Source: Ignelater luminosus (lineage: Eukaryota; Arthropoda; Insecta; Coleoptera; Elateridae). Taken from it: DNA of 64,000 nucleotides. The DNA is taken from contig VTPC01090604.1 of assembly GCA_011009095.1 (NCBI GenBank), forward strand, positions 176,001 to 240,000. Reading direction: 5' to 3'. Every line of letters begins with the position of its first letter. Position 1 is the first letter of the stretch. The notes below the pieces were generated by a model. The model ran no database searches. It saw only the letters and a list, made by a program, of their open reading frames with translations, and was not told the origin of the DNA. The translations under genes were made by a program, and so were the position numbers. Shown here piece after piece: positions 48,733-59,935 of this stretch.

Positions 48733-49727
48733 AGTATATACTTACATTGGTAAATAATTTATTTAATTGAAAGAATAGTGAGGATTGTCAGAAAATATTT
48801 TATAAAACTTAAATAATGTTGAATAACATTATGATTGATTAATTAAAATGATATATTATTACTATGTAAGTTGATATATTTTAATACATAATGCCTTTAA
48901 ACTACTATTCTGTTTGTTAGAATGATTTTTACAGATTATGGAAAATATTAATTATTATGTAAGGAAATTATTTTTTAGAATTCATAATAAAATTGATTGC
49001 TTGCATTATTTCTATTACCTACTACTGTTGTTTCTGTATTATACAAATATGTGAAAGGAATGAAACATACAGGGTATTATTTTTGGTTTAGCATGTTTCC
49101 ATAGCCATTAATTATAAACTAAGAATAGAGAAAAGTTTTTTAATTACTGTGTTGAGAAATTTCTTCAATAAATTATTGCCATAATTTGTATTTTCACATA
49201 TTTTGAAATCATTCCTCTTCTTTCACATTTCAAACACTTTTTGAAGGTTAATGTTTGGAAACAAACGAATAAACAAAACAAGGTTTGGTATGCAAAGCAC
49301 AGTTGATGACGACAATAAATTAAAAGAAATTCGTTTATCATTAGTGTGACTGCAGTAGTTAAAGCTTTAAATTTATTTATTGGTTTTATGGAATTGAAAA
49401 TGAATCAAAAACAAATTATACTTGAAGTCGTAACTTCAAAATTTATATTTTACGTTATATTATTTTGTCAGTCTCATTTGTAACTTCATTAAAGGAAAAG
49501 AAGCAATACTTACTTGTTTAATACTTTATTAAAATGAAATTTAACAAGATATGTGTTGCATATCAGAATATCAAGTTCAATTTCTATTATAAAGATTCTC
49601 ATTAAGAAAACTTTCTCGTTTTTGTGCAAGTATGTGTTATTATTACACAGGGTGTTTCATGAGGAAAGGGAGGTGTTAGAACATGAAACAATAAGTGCAC
49701 TGTGCTTAATAAACTTATATCCAAAAA
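48733..49727. other. intergenic stretch downstream of the zinc-finger gene
   Basis: It contains the 3' UTR, with AATAAA sites such as 48985, and AT-rich sequence. A lone ACAGGGTGTTTCATGAGGAA word near 49647 resembles a mariner-like end without a partner. Confidence 0.4.
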
Positions 49728-50284
49728 CAGGGTGGTGCAAAATGAGCATCATGATGTAAATTCGTTTTACCTTTTTTATTTCAATTTTGTTTTTTTTCAG
49801 AATATTGTAGACAAGACTTTGGAAACTTAATATGGAACGATACACAACAGAACAACGAACAAAAACCATTGAATTTTATATTGGAAACCAACAGTCAATT
49901 GTATTGACGCAATGTGCATATCGTCAATATTTTAATGTTAGGGCAACCCACTGCACTCCTGACTGTTTTCTTTGGGCTTATTTGAAAGAACAAGTGCATA
50001 TCAATAAACTGGCAACTATCCTCCAACTGAAAACCAATATTCGAAATGAAATCTGTGCCATAACACCTGAAATATTGCAAAAGGTCACGGAGAATGTGTT
50101 GAAAAGAGCGCGAATGTGCAAAGCAGAAAATGGCCACCATTTGCAGGACGTCATCTTTCGTATTTAGGTCAATTAAATTCCCCATTTGTGTACTGTACTT
50201 TTCAATACATGTAATATAATTTACTACAAAATAAAAAAAAGTTATAACGAATTAAAACCATAAAGCCCATTTTGCGCCACCCTG
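49728..50284 (+). mobile_element. non-autonomous mariner-like element with an internally deleted transposase
   Basis: The left end CAGGGTGGTGCAAAATG (49728-) and the right end CATTTTGCGCCACCCTG (-50284) form inverted repeats. The right flank is TA, while the left flank is AA, so one target base has changed. Inside, an intact frame of 111 codons (49832-50167) fuses the N-terminal helix-turn-helix (MERYTTEQRTKTIEFYIGNQ) to the C-terminal tail (ICAITPEILQKVTENVLKRA, then GHHLQDVIF). The DDE core is gone. The product could at most bind ends, not cut. Confidence 0.8.
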
Positions 50285-50637
50285 TACAAGGTGTTAAAGT
50301 TTGTTTTTTTTTAATATCTCCAGAACAATGTGAGCTATTTAATTGAAATTGTTTACATAGCTATTAATACAAAAGGTCTACCTTTCTGTAATATTTTACA
50401 ATTGATGTTCTTACCATGAACCTCTGTGTGGTTTATTGGAAACGAGGTTAACACATCTGTCAATTTATATATAAATAGGTTAGGTTTCTAGAAAACATGC
50501 GCATGACGTCATATATGAAATTTTGTGGTTAAACAAACTTAAGCAAACTTATCTATTTCTTTCTTATCAATTACAAATCATATTGCAACATTGTTATTAG
50601 TATTTACAATTAATGAGAAATTAATGAAGGGTGAGAT

Positions 50638-50775
50638 TTAAATTTAAATTCTAATAACCTCAAACTTATAAACTGAGGTTTAAACTTGTCAAATTTGACG
50701 TGAAACCGCAGTGGAGAAAAAATCGTTATTGAGCTCAATTTGCGATCGTCTTTTGTTTGCTGTCGGTACTTGATT
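50638..50775 (+). repeat. second copy of the right arm of the 17.8-kb foldback element
   Basis: This matches 18177-18325 in the same orientation: ATAACCTCAAACTTATAAAC, then CTTGTCAAATTTGACG, then AATCGTTATTGAGCTCAATT, then CGTCTTTTGTTTG. No left arm was found nearby. Confidence 0.75.
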
Positions 50776-51169
50776 AACAAAACAAAAAAAGCTATATCGC
50801 TTAACGTCCGGCTTAACGCTTAATTCGAAAATTTAAAATCCTTCAAGTGGGACAGGGACGAGAATCATGGGCTTAGCCAGAACTGATATTAGGGGGAACA
50901 AATATTCTGTCGACTAAAAAAAATATATTCAACGGAAAAATAAGTTTGGATGAAAAGAATTCTTATTTAGGTGTAGTAATGATACAATCAGTTCGTTGCG
51001 AAAATCTTTTTAAAACAATATTCAATAGCTCAACCACATAAACAGATTCAGACAGTCAGTATCAGTTTTCCCGGATTTGATGAAAATCTTTCCAACGTTT
51101 CTTTTGTAAAATCGTCTGCTTTTTCAGGGCAGTTTCTAAACTATTTCTAGGGGGGTAACTGCCCCTACC

Positions 51170-51720
51170 TGGCTACGTCCTTGACGAGGATATACGAATC
51201 GCCGCGCCCTAGACAAAGAGGGGACCATCATGTTTTGAAATCCTTAGTGTACTTACTATACGGATATTTTGAACTCATAACTTTGCACACCTGTCGAGGA
51301 CGTCTTTGGCTTATTTCGAGATGCACCGGGCGTCGGGGTCGTCGCCGTCATCGTGCGTTGCGGCTTGCCATTTTCGGGCTTTTTTTTCGTTTTGCACCGG
51401 TGACGCCAAGGGGTGCTGGCGTCGTTCGATGCAAAGCGGATGCGACCGTCGCGACGTCGAGGCAACGTCTTTCCGCGATCGCCACTTGAATCGTCCATCT
51501 TCCGATAAGTAAAAAAAAGCTATTTCGATTAATGTCCAACTTACTCCGACGCCCGCGTGGAATTAGAAAATTTTAAATCCTTGAAGTGCAACAAGGTTGA
51601 CGATATACGAATTGGCGTGCGCAAGACAAAGAGGGGAGCGGCTCCTTCCATTTCCTATTTTAAGCAGTGATTTTGCACGCGTATCAAGGACGTCTTTTGC
51701 TTTTTTTTGGTTCCGACAAT
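51170..51720. repeat. GC-rich repeat, two copies of a unit of about 420 bases
   Basis: The block at 51180-51330 (TTGACGAGGATATACGAATC, then AGACAAAGAGGGGA, then GGACGTCTTTGGCTT) recurs in diverged form at 51597-51705. Between them lies a GTCG/CGTCG-rich stretch. Short open frames on both strands follow from the high GC content and are not called as genes. Confidence 0.65.
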
Positions 51721-51848
51721 TTTATTTGTTTCTCTTTATTTTGAAAGAGAGAGAGAATAAGAGAGAAACGGAACGGGTTCTTTGAATCCACTTCGGATTT
51801 TTCGTTTCCTAAAGGCGGCCGAGGGAAGGCCCGTTCAGATTACCCGAA

Positions 51849-52248
51849 NNNNNNNNNNNNNNNNNNNNNNNNNNNNNNNNNNNNNNNNNNNNNNNNNNNN
51901 NNNNNNNNNNNNNNNNNNNNNNNNNNNNNNNNNNNNNNNNNNNNNNNNNNNNNNNNNNNNNNNNNNNNNNNNNNNNNNNNNNNNNNNNNNNNNNNNNNNN
52001 NNNNNNNNNNNNNNNNNNNNNNNNNNNNNNNNNNNNNNNNNNNNNNNNNNNNNNNNNNNNNNNNNNNNNNNNNNNNNNNNNNNNNNNNNNNNNNNNNNNN
52101 NNNNNNNNNNNNNNNNNNNNNNNNNNNNNNNNNNNNNNNNNNNNNNNNNNNNNNNNNNNNNNNNNNNNNNNNNNNNNNNNNNNNNNNNNNNNNNNNNNNN
52201 NNNNNNNNNNNNNNNNNNNNNNNNNNNNNNNNNNNNNNNNNNNNNNNN
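51849..52248. other. assembly gap of 400 N
   Basis: Unresolved bases. Both flanks are GC-rich and repetitive, so the round figure may not be the true length. Confidence 1.
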
Positions 52249-52410
52249 TCGGGAACGGTCGGTCCTATCGAGATGGGACTTGGACCTTTAGGTGTGGTGG
52301 AGAAATGGCTTCTAAACGATCCAGGCGCCGCCGACCGTCTGTTTTTTAGTGATATCCTTGCATCTCAGGAACGGCCGGTCCTAGCGAGATGGGACTTGGA
52401 CTTTTACGGA
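52249..52410. repeat. tandem copies of a word with GGTCCTATCGAGATGGGACT
   Basis: GGAACGGTCGGTCCTATCGA and its variant GGAACGGCCGGTCCTAGCGA occur about 121 bases apart (52252 and 52371), each followed by GATGGGACTTGGAC. The array probably continues into the gap. Confidence 0.7.
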
Positions 52411-52829
52411 GCACTACTTACACACGTCCGTACTGTACGACAACCGCGCCTTCGTCAAAGGTCAAATCATCATTGTACCCGTGGGTATAAGCCTTTTCGG
52501 CCATGATGGAATTTAGTGGTTTAGTTGGTGAACGCTGCTACACGTGGCCAAGGACAGGGTAGGATGGTTGATTGCAAACTTTCGATTAAAACCTCCGGCG
52601 GGCTCGTTCCGTCATCGGTCCGGTCCCCAGTTCCTCGTCGGTTTCACCGTTGCCGCTGATGTAAGGACAACCATGCCGAGCACCCCACTCATACTACGAG
52701 TACCTACACCGCAACCCAGCATCGCCGGCGCCTTGGTCTACTTGACCTCCGACAAGTCGTTGGCCTCCGAAATTTTGCTGGTACCTGAAACAGAAAAAAA
52801 AAGGAGGAGGTGTGGAGGGTTACGGATTT

Positions 52830-53240
52830 ATGAGGGTTTTGTGGATGGGTGTCCCGAGCATCGGATTCGGAATTGGTTCATCTGGTGGTCAAGGGTATGC
52901 TCTCCAGGATGTCTTGGAGATCGTCGGAAAGGAGGGTGTTTGAGCTTCCTCTTGGGTTTCCCGGGAATGGGATCGGGTAGAGTTCTCAGGATGTCGAAAG
53001 CGACGATGGCGGTTTGGTCCTCTTCACGAAGCCGCCCGAATCTGGCGTCTATCGCAGGTATTCCGGCTAGCTCGCAAACCTCCCCGGAAGGTGGAAGTGA
53101 TCCAGCCGAAGTAACCTCCGACACACGGCCCTCTCCTTCCTCCGAAGCGATTCCACGAGTCTGGGCGCGGCAGCCTCGAAGCAGATGAAGCGATAATTCA
53201 AGACGGGACGTACGAATGTTTTGTATGTGTGTGGATGAGG
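52830..53240 (-). pseudogene. non-LTR retrotransposon C-terminal remnant, GC-rich
   Basis: On the minus strand, RTFVRPVLNYRFICFEAAAP then RLVESLRRKERAVCRRLLRL resembles the thumb and tail region of R1/I-type LINE polyproteins. One frameshift later comes VCELAGIPAIDARFGRLREE, then TAIVAFDILRTLPDPIPGKP. GC content is well above that of the surroundings. The family assignment is tentative. Confidence 0.5.
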
Positions 53241-53775
53241 GTGCGCTGATGTTTGAATTGTTAGTTTTAAAAAATTGTCTTTTATACATCAATCTTAAGA
53301 GTATCATACAAAAATTATAGTTTGTAATTAATAAGAAGAAATAGAAAAAATTAATATTTCTAAACTTTAATAAGAATAGTAGATATCAAATGCAAAGTTA
53401 ATTGTAATACTGACTTAACATTTTCTTTAAATAATCAGATCAGTTTGTCCTGATGATTATCCAATTTTTAGTTTAATGGCATGACAAGAATTTCTTTACA
53501 ATTTATTACTCGTTTTATGAAGCTAAAGAAATCAGAAAAATAAAATTGAAAAACTATCCATCTTCTACTGCTTTTTTTTATAGAGATATGATATTGTACC
53601 CATTAATTCAAATCAACAAAAAATACCTTTTCATGTAATTACTAATGAGTTTATTGACAAGATAGGGCCAATTCTAAAGTTCACTTGATGTAAACAATAC
53701 AAAATAAAAATTTTTTGTATTATTTCCCATGAACACAGAGATCAAGTACTGTAATAATATAATTCAAACTTTGTT

Positions 53776-54229
53776 AAATAAATGATACCACCACAGCATC
53801 TACTAAGTGTTTATAAATGTTTCTGGGTCCAGTGGGTGTGAAATCATGCTTACGGGTGCATTTGCCGCTGCGCCGTTTGAAAAACAGGAAACAAACAAAA
53901 AACAAACAATGTTTGTCACGTTACACGCATTGCATCGTTGTTGTTTTGGTTGCCTAATCGTATGTTTTTTAAGAATTAAGTTAAAATTAGTTGTCAATAA
54001 ACAACAATAAATAAATAAAAAACAAATAATAAATAAAACGTAGAACAATAAACATAAGATTAGGCAACCATCATAACAACGATGCAATGCGTGTAACGTG
54101 ACAAACATTCTAATGCATATCCTGTTTTTCAAAAGGCGGCAAATGCAGCCGCAAGCATGATTTCACAGCCTGCTGGACCCAGAAACATTTATAAACACTT
54201 TGTAGATGCTGTGGTGGTACCATTTATTT
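53776..54229. mobile_element. foldback MITE with arms of about 190 bases
   Basis: The left arm 53776-53972 and right arm 54048-54229 are imperfect reverse complements (outer word AAATAAATGATACCACC, inner word GATGCAATGCGTGTAACGTG). The roughly 75-base centre is AT-rich. There is no transposase. It would form a long cruciform or hairpin. Confidence 0.85.
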
Positions 54230-54872
54230 GGATTTTTCCAACGGTATTATACTTTAAAGCATGATGTTTATGCAAGTCTCGGTATTCTTCTACATCTACT
54301 GAGTCGGACGGTGTATTTCGTACTGAACCGCACCAGAGGATTGTTGTATTGACTTGGACAGGCGTATCTTCGGACAAGCATCATTTTCATACTGAACCGG
54401 AGAGGATTTTTCTACTAGACCAGATTGAGAACTCTCAAAAATCCCAAAAACCCAACGCAACTTTGATTGGCTCAAAACAATGGCGTGGAGGTCTTAAAAA
54501 CAACGTCCTCGCCTAAACTCCCCGATTCCGGATACTAAAGTGCAGACGGCATTTTCGGTCTCCGTCTCCCCCTTTGCCAGAGAAGGGGGTGACGGCCCAT
54601 GGTCCCTACTAGGCCCAAGTGGTTTAGTGCAATTAACAAGTTTGATAAGTAAAATTGCGTTTTTTTTTATATATACTTAGTCTATCAACAACTAAAAATA
54701 TTCATAACTCTGTGAATATTGAGAATAGCCAAAATGACCACTATTTGTTTTCAACTTGTAATGAGCTAAATTACATCAAACGGATGTCATGGGACACCCC
54801 GTATAAGTATTTCTAAATTGTCAATGTAACAAATACAAAAAATAATATAGCTCATCGATATAACTTAAAGTT
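54230..54872. other. intergenic stretch
   Basis: No gene was recognised. A GGGACACCCCGTATAAG word near 54791 resembles a mariner-like terminal sequence. Confidence 0.35.
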
Positions 54873-55700
54873 CTGTGCGGGCTGGAATCTTTAGGCTCCG
54901 TCTCGCACCCACTGGGATTAAACTTGACTCTTTGATCGATTGGAAAAGCCCAAGAGTCTCAAACGGCCCGAGACTCCTCAACGACTCGAGAAGTCCGAAC
55001 AACCCGACAGGGCCGGGAAACCTGACGGGTCCGAGACCCCTGAACAATTCGACAGTCCCGAATAACCCGACAGGGTCGGTAAACACAACAGGGCTGGGAA
55101 GCTTGACGGGGCAGGGAGACTCGACAGGGTGGGTAAACCCGACATGGCCGGGAAACGTGACAAGTCCGAGATTCCTAAACTATTCAACAGGCCAGAACGA
55201 CCCGACAGGGCCGGGACACTAGACAAGACCGAGAAATCCAACAGACCCTAGAGGCCCCATAAGACCAGACGACCCGGTAGGTCTGGGGTATCCTTTAAAA
55301 ACTGAGGTGCGGCCCGGCTTTAGTCGCTTTGGGCAGGATCGCGCAAAGGCCCTACTATTAAACGCGGCCCATGCAGGCTTCTACGGTACAATAGAAAACT
55401 TTTCCGTTTCGGTTCAGTATAAAGATAATGCCTGCCTCAGTCCGTACAAAAAAAAAATCGCTCGTCTGACTCAGTGAGAAGTCTGTTGTAGTAGGAAAAT
55501 TCTCTTTTTCGATTCAGCAAGAAAATTAATGCTTGTCTAGGTAAGTTCGGAAATAACCCGTCCAACTTAGTACGAAAAAGATCAGTAAAAAAATAACGGC
55601 CCGAAAAGCCCGACCGACCCAATAGGCTTGACAGGGCGGAAAAGCGCGACAAGTCCGAACGGCTCGACACAAGTGACTCGACGTAGGCCCAGAAAGCCCG
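54873..55700 (+). repeat. GC-rich tandem-repeat island, copy B
   Basis: The left boundary is CTGTGCGGGCT (54873-54883) and the right boundary GGCCCATGCAG (55366-55376). Inside, CCCGACAGGGCCGGGAAACC and AACGACTCGAGAAGTCCGAA type units repeat. The second domain (55377-55590) repeats TTCAGTATAAAG and TCAGTCCGTACAAAAA words as in copy A. A further short GC-rich array follows at 55590-55700. Confidence 0.8.
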
Positions 55701-57730
55701 ATGAATTGTTAAAATGAGGCTAACGTAAGTTTCTCACTTTACAGACTAACCAAATTGGGTTTTTTTTTGGACGGCACGTTAGTTATTCCTCTTCGTTTTC
55801 ATGATGCTCTAAGTAGCTGATTATTTGATAGTCGATTGTCTGCGTAATAATTTAGGTAGTGTCTTAACGATCAGTCAATTATTTTTTTATTATTTTGAGT
55901 TATTTTTTCGATTAATCGATTATTTCCATTGTTTTGATTAATCGATTATCCAATAAATCGATTATTAATTGTATAATATAATAAACGTGTTTAGTGTGAT
56001 ATCACGCGGTCTCATTGATTCTAAACAAATTTGGTTGCTAGGATGTAACTAATGCAGTTATTGGTTAACATACACAACGTGGGCTGTTGGTAACTACCGT
56101 TGCTAAGAGACTAGTTTTGTTTGGAATCAACATTTGAATTTTGACGTCATCACTAAACACGTCTGTTTGATTTGTGATGCACCTGCAAGAGCTTACGTAT
56201 AATGTTCAAAAGTCTTTTTCTTTTCTTGCAGAAAATGCGCAAAAAACGTGAACTAGTGTGCCTTAATATTGTTTTATTAAATGTCATTTTTCAAGGCACA
56301 CTATTGTAATCAACACAGATTTGACAGATTGCAAAAAGTAAACAAGCAGTGCCAACATGAAAATGATTTAAATGTGGCGCCAAATTCAAACCATCCTTAC
56401 TCATTTGCAATCACTCTGTAGTTTCCGATAGACAATAGCACGAAAGCTTTTGAACCTGTGAATTGGAGGTCCTCTTATAGTATGGCTACATATAGTCGTC
56501 TAGTGTACAATAATATATCAGAGCAGCTTGTGCTGTTTCTTTTCTAAATTTGGTTGTCACTCACTCAGAAAAGATATACGGTACAGAATCTCTAATTTAC
56601 AACGTACACATTCTTTTGCATTTACCATTCGGTGTTGATATGTATGAACCTGTAGATATATATTTTCAGCTTTTCTTTCGAAAATTATTTAGGACACCTA
56701 AAACGCCATTTGAAGAATGAAAAGGGTTTATTGCGGTAGTTGCTCAAAGAATAATGGAATCAAACTTTTATTTGTTATATTCTTCGACTTGTTATTTATT
56801 TCTCCAGTCTTGGTTTACATTGTGATGATTCAGATTAGATTTATGTAGTGGTACATAAAAATTAAATGTCGAAAATTGTGTCAGAACTTTTGAGACATTA
56901 TTAACAACTGGATATTTAAAAAATAGAAAGGGGCGGCGAATATATAGTCTTCCACAGAAGCGACTCACGGACTTTTATACTCGAGGAACCTCATTGTCTT
57001 AATCCGACTTTTGAACAATCCTGTAGTTGTAACAATACTGTTTTATAAATTTTGTTTTTTCGCGTTTGCAAAGCCTACTTTTGGTAATCTAATTATTATT
57101 GCTGCAACCTATAACTATAAAAGTTTTGCTGTATCCAGAATTTCATAATTAAGCTAATTATCCAATAATATATACAGGGGATTCCATTAAAAAAAACTTA
57201 TTTTTCACATCTTTGCTTTTTTATTTTATAGGTAATTTCGTTTCATCTTATTAGTCCATTAGAAACAGCACAACAAACTAAGTTTTTGAATTTTTCGAAA
57301 AACTTATGTCAAGCACACTTGTATACTTGATGACTTTCAATTATTTTATTGTCTAGTTTATTATTGGTGGATTGACCCTATATTATCTTTATTAATTGTA
57401 ATGATGCTGCAATTTCTTCTATTTTGTTTAACATCCAAAGGTTACCTTTATACTATAAGCTCCTTTTTCATAAGAAGCATTTTTGCATCCTAAAATTTTA
57501 CATTTTTTAAATTTAAAATTAAAATGTGCACATCATGATGATTTTGTGTTCAAGATAAAAACAAAATAGATTTTTTTTTGGTATCAGTAATATAATATTT
57601 TTTTATATTTGCAGGTCAGTAGTCCAAAGGTCCAAAGTTTGTAGCATATAGAGGTGGTATATAACATAAGTTAGCTTGAGTTGGGTTTGTTTATTTTCAT
57701 ATCTCTTTAGTAAATCATTAAACATAAACA
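55701..57730. other. intergenic stretch upstream of ECH1
   Basis: Mostly AT-rich. Near 55900-55965 ATCGATTA occurs several times (ATTAATCGATTA twice), forming short palindromes. No exon was recognised before the ECH1 start. Confidence 0.4.
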
Positions 57731-58955
57731 ATGAGTTCTTTAGTAATTAGACAAATAAGTTCAAGTTTATTCAATTCAATTAGATGTGAGTTTTATCTCT
57801 TTTAATAATTACAAATCTATAACCTCACATTTTCTTTCTTTATACTTAAATGTTTATTACAGCAAGAAGTAATATTAGTCTGGCCAATATGTCAACAAAG
57901 ACTAAATTTGAAACACTTTCAATTACTGTTCCGAAACCATTTGTATATAATGTCGAATTAAATAGGCCAGATAAATTAAATGCGTTCAATGGTACAATGT
58001 GGCAGTAAGTTTCATTCTTTTTTTTTTTGTCAATAACTCTTAAAAATTATTCATTTAAGTGAAATTGGACAGTGTTTTAAAGAGTTACATACTGATCCTG
58101 ATTGCCGAGTTGTGATTTTATCAGGCTCAGGAAAACTATTTACTGCAGGTATTTAAATGTAAAATATTGATTTGTTCTATGCGCTTATACTTGTGGCTTG
58201 ATTCCCTAGGGCTTGATTTTAAAGCAGCGATAGAAAACTCTCAGGAATGGGGAGACGTGGAAGATGTGGGAAGAAAAGCAAAAATTTTATATAAGCATAT
58301 AACAGCATACCAAAACAGTATGTCATCATTAGAACTCTGCCACAAACCAGTATTGGCTGCTGTTCATTCTGCGTGTATTGGTGCAGGCACTTCTTTAATA
58401 ACAGCTGCCGATATGAGATATTGTACCAAGGATGCTTGGTTTCAAGTTAAAGAGGTTTGGGATTTTCTTTTTGGATTTTTGATTTATTAAGAATATTTTC
58501 TTGTCTAGATTATATTAGGAATGGCTGCAGATGTAGGAGTATTGCAGAGGTTACCAAAAATTATTGGATCAGACAGTCTTGCAAGGGAATTGTGTTATAC
58601 TGCAAGAAAGATGGATGCAGCTGAAGCATTAAGCAGTGGACTTGTTTCGAAAGTATATGAAGATAAGGAGAGTATGATGAAAGGTGTACTAGAAATTGCT
58701 GAAGATATAGCTGCAAAAAGTCCAATTGCAATTCAAGGGACCAAGAGAGCTATGGTTTATTCTCGAGATCATTCTGTACAAGAGGGCCTAGAACAGATAG
58801 TAAGTTTATTAAAAATAACGGTTTGAAATTGACTATAAAACATTTTCATTCTTTAGGCTCTTTATAATCAATTGATGTTACAAAGTGAAGATTTTACTAA
58901 TGGGGTAGTTGCATTAGCAACAAAACAATCTGATATTACGTTCGCTAAATTGTAA
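57731..58955 (+). CDS. ECH1: delta(3,5)-delta(2,4)-dienoyl-CoA isomerase, ECH1-like
   Basis: Six exons, 57731-57785, 57863-58004, 58060-58148, 58210-58454, 58509-58799 and 58857-58955, join in frame to 306 residues. The N-terminus (MSSLVIRQISSSLFNSIRSR) is basic, hydroxylated and lacks acids, as in mitochondrial presequences. The C-terminus is AKL, a plausible peroxisomal PTS1. Crotonase-fold oxyanion-hole blocks are SGSGKLFTAGLD and HSACIGAG. Of the three acidic active-site residues known in rat ECH1 (Asp176, Glu196, Asp204), the Glu (E177, in FQVKE) and the second Asp (D185, in MAADVG) are present, but the first is serine (S157, in GAGTSLITAAD). The enzyme shifts double bonds during beta-oxidation of unsaturated fatty acids. 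The substitution could change activity. A poly(A) signal lies at 59204. Confidence 0.92.
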
Positions 58956-59930
58956 ACGTTACTGATTTAAATGCTTCGGTTAATGTGAATTAAAAAGAAT
59001 AGTAAGAGATATTCAGGAATGGAATTATATTTCTACCAATTCAAAAACAAATAATGGTAGAATTTTTGCAAGAATAAATGGGGATGGTTCTCCAGCTGGT
59101 TTCTATATGTAAAAGTATTTAAATTTATAAGTTTACTCTTGAGTTTCAATAATTACATGCAAAGTATGAATTGTGTCTTTCTTATATTGTTTTATACGAT
59201 TATAATAAAGTATATTTCTTAAGGCCTTTTTTTTTGTAATTGCTGTCTGTAGTATAAGGCAGTGCATGCTTTCCATTCAAAGTCATGAAGATGTGAGGCT
59301 TCAAAACCATAGGCGCCTTAGAGCTGCTGTGAATGGAACACGAAAACGGTAAACACAGTAAACACACAAACCAAACTTATATACCCAAGGCGCCAAACTG
59401 AACAGCAAATGCTTGGGTTCGAGGGGGCAGGGTTAGGGTGCATTCTAGAGGTTTAAGGCGTCACGCCTGAGCTGAATGGAACTGCTCCGAGCTGCTATTG
59501 TGTACGAAAGGAACGTGCCTAGTATAGAGTGCATCCCATGTGATTACTTTGGTGTGTAAACAAAGTACATAACCTCACATTCTTATTGTTTTTCATATGG
59601 AATGTTATAATGATTTCTTATACTTTTAAGAGATTCATAATGTATTTTAACTTATACCAGACTTACATGCATATTTTGTTACACAGGTCTATACAGTAAA
59701 ACCTCTGTTTATCCACCACAGCTGAAGCTGATATGAAAACATCCTATGAGTACTTTTCGAAATACTGTATAAACAAGATTCAAATATACCTTTAGGGTAT
59801 TTGAAATAATAGACTGACTTCACTAAAAAAAAGCGTGGTATTTTAATGAGCACACTTAACCTAACTTCTTTTGACAACAGTTGTAGAAGTTAACCTACTT
59901 GATATTGACAGAATATAATTATGACGTCAG
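58956..59930. other. intergenic stretch downstream of ECH1
   Basis: It contains the ECH1 3' UTR to about 59230, then sequence with GGCGCC words and an ATAACCTCACATTC motif at 59570. No gene was recognised. Confidence 0.4.
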
Positions 59931-59935
59931 TAACT

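Noticed and set aside
51782-52291. Open frame running through the N gap
   Set aside because: Its central 130 or so codons are unknown bases, so the frame is an artefact.
52544-53188. 214-codon plus-strand frame in the GC-rich island
   Set aside because: The minus strand carries LINE-like protein words over the same bases. The plus frame has no recognisable domain.
53803-54132. Frames inside the foldback element
   Set aside because: Both arms give mirror-image, Cys-rich, low-complexity peptides. The structure is a hairpin repeat, not a gene.
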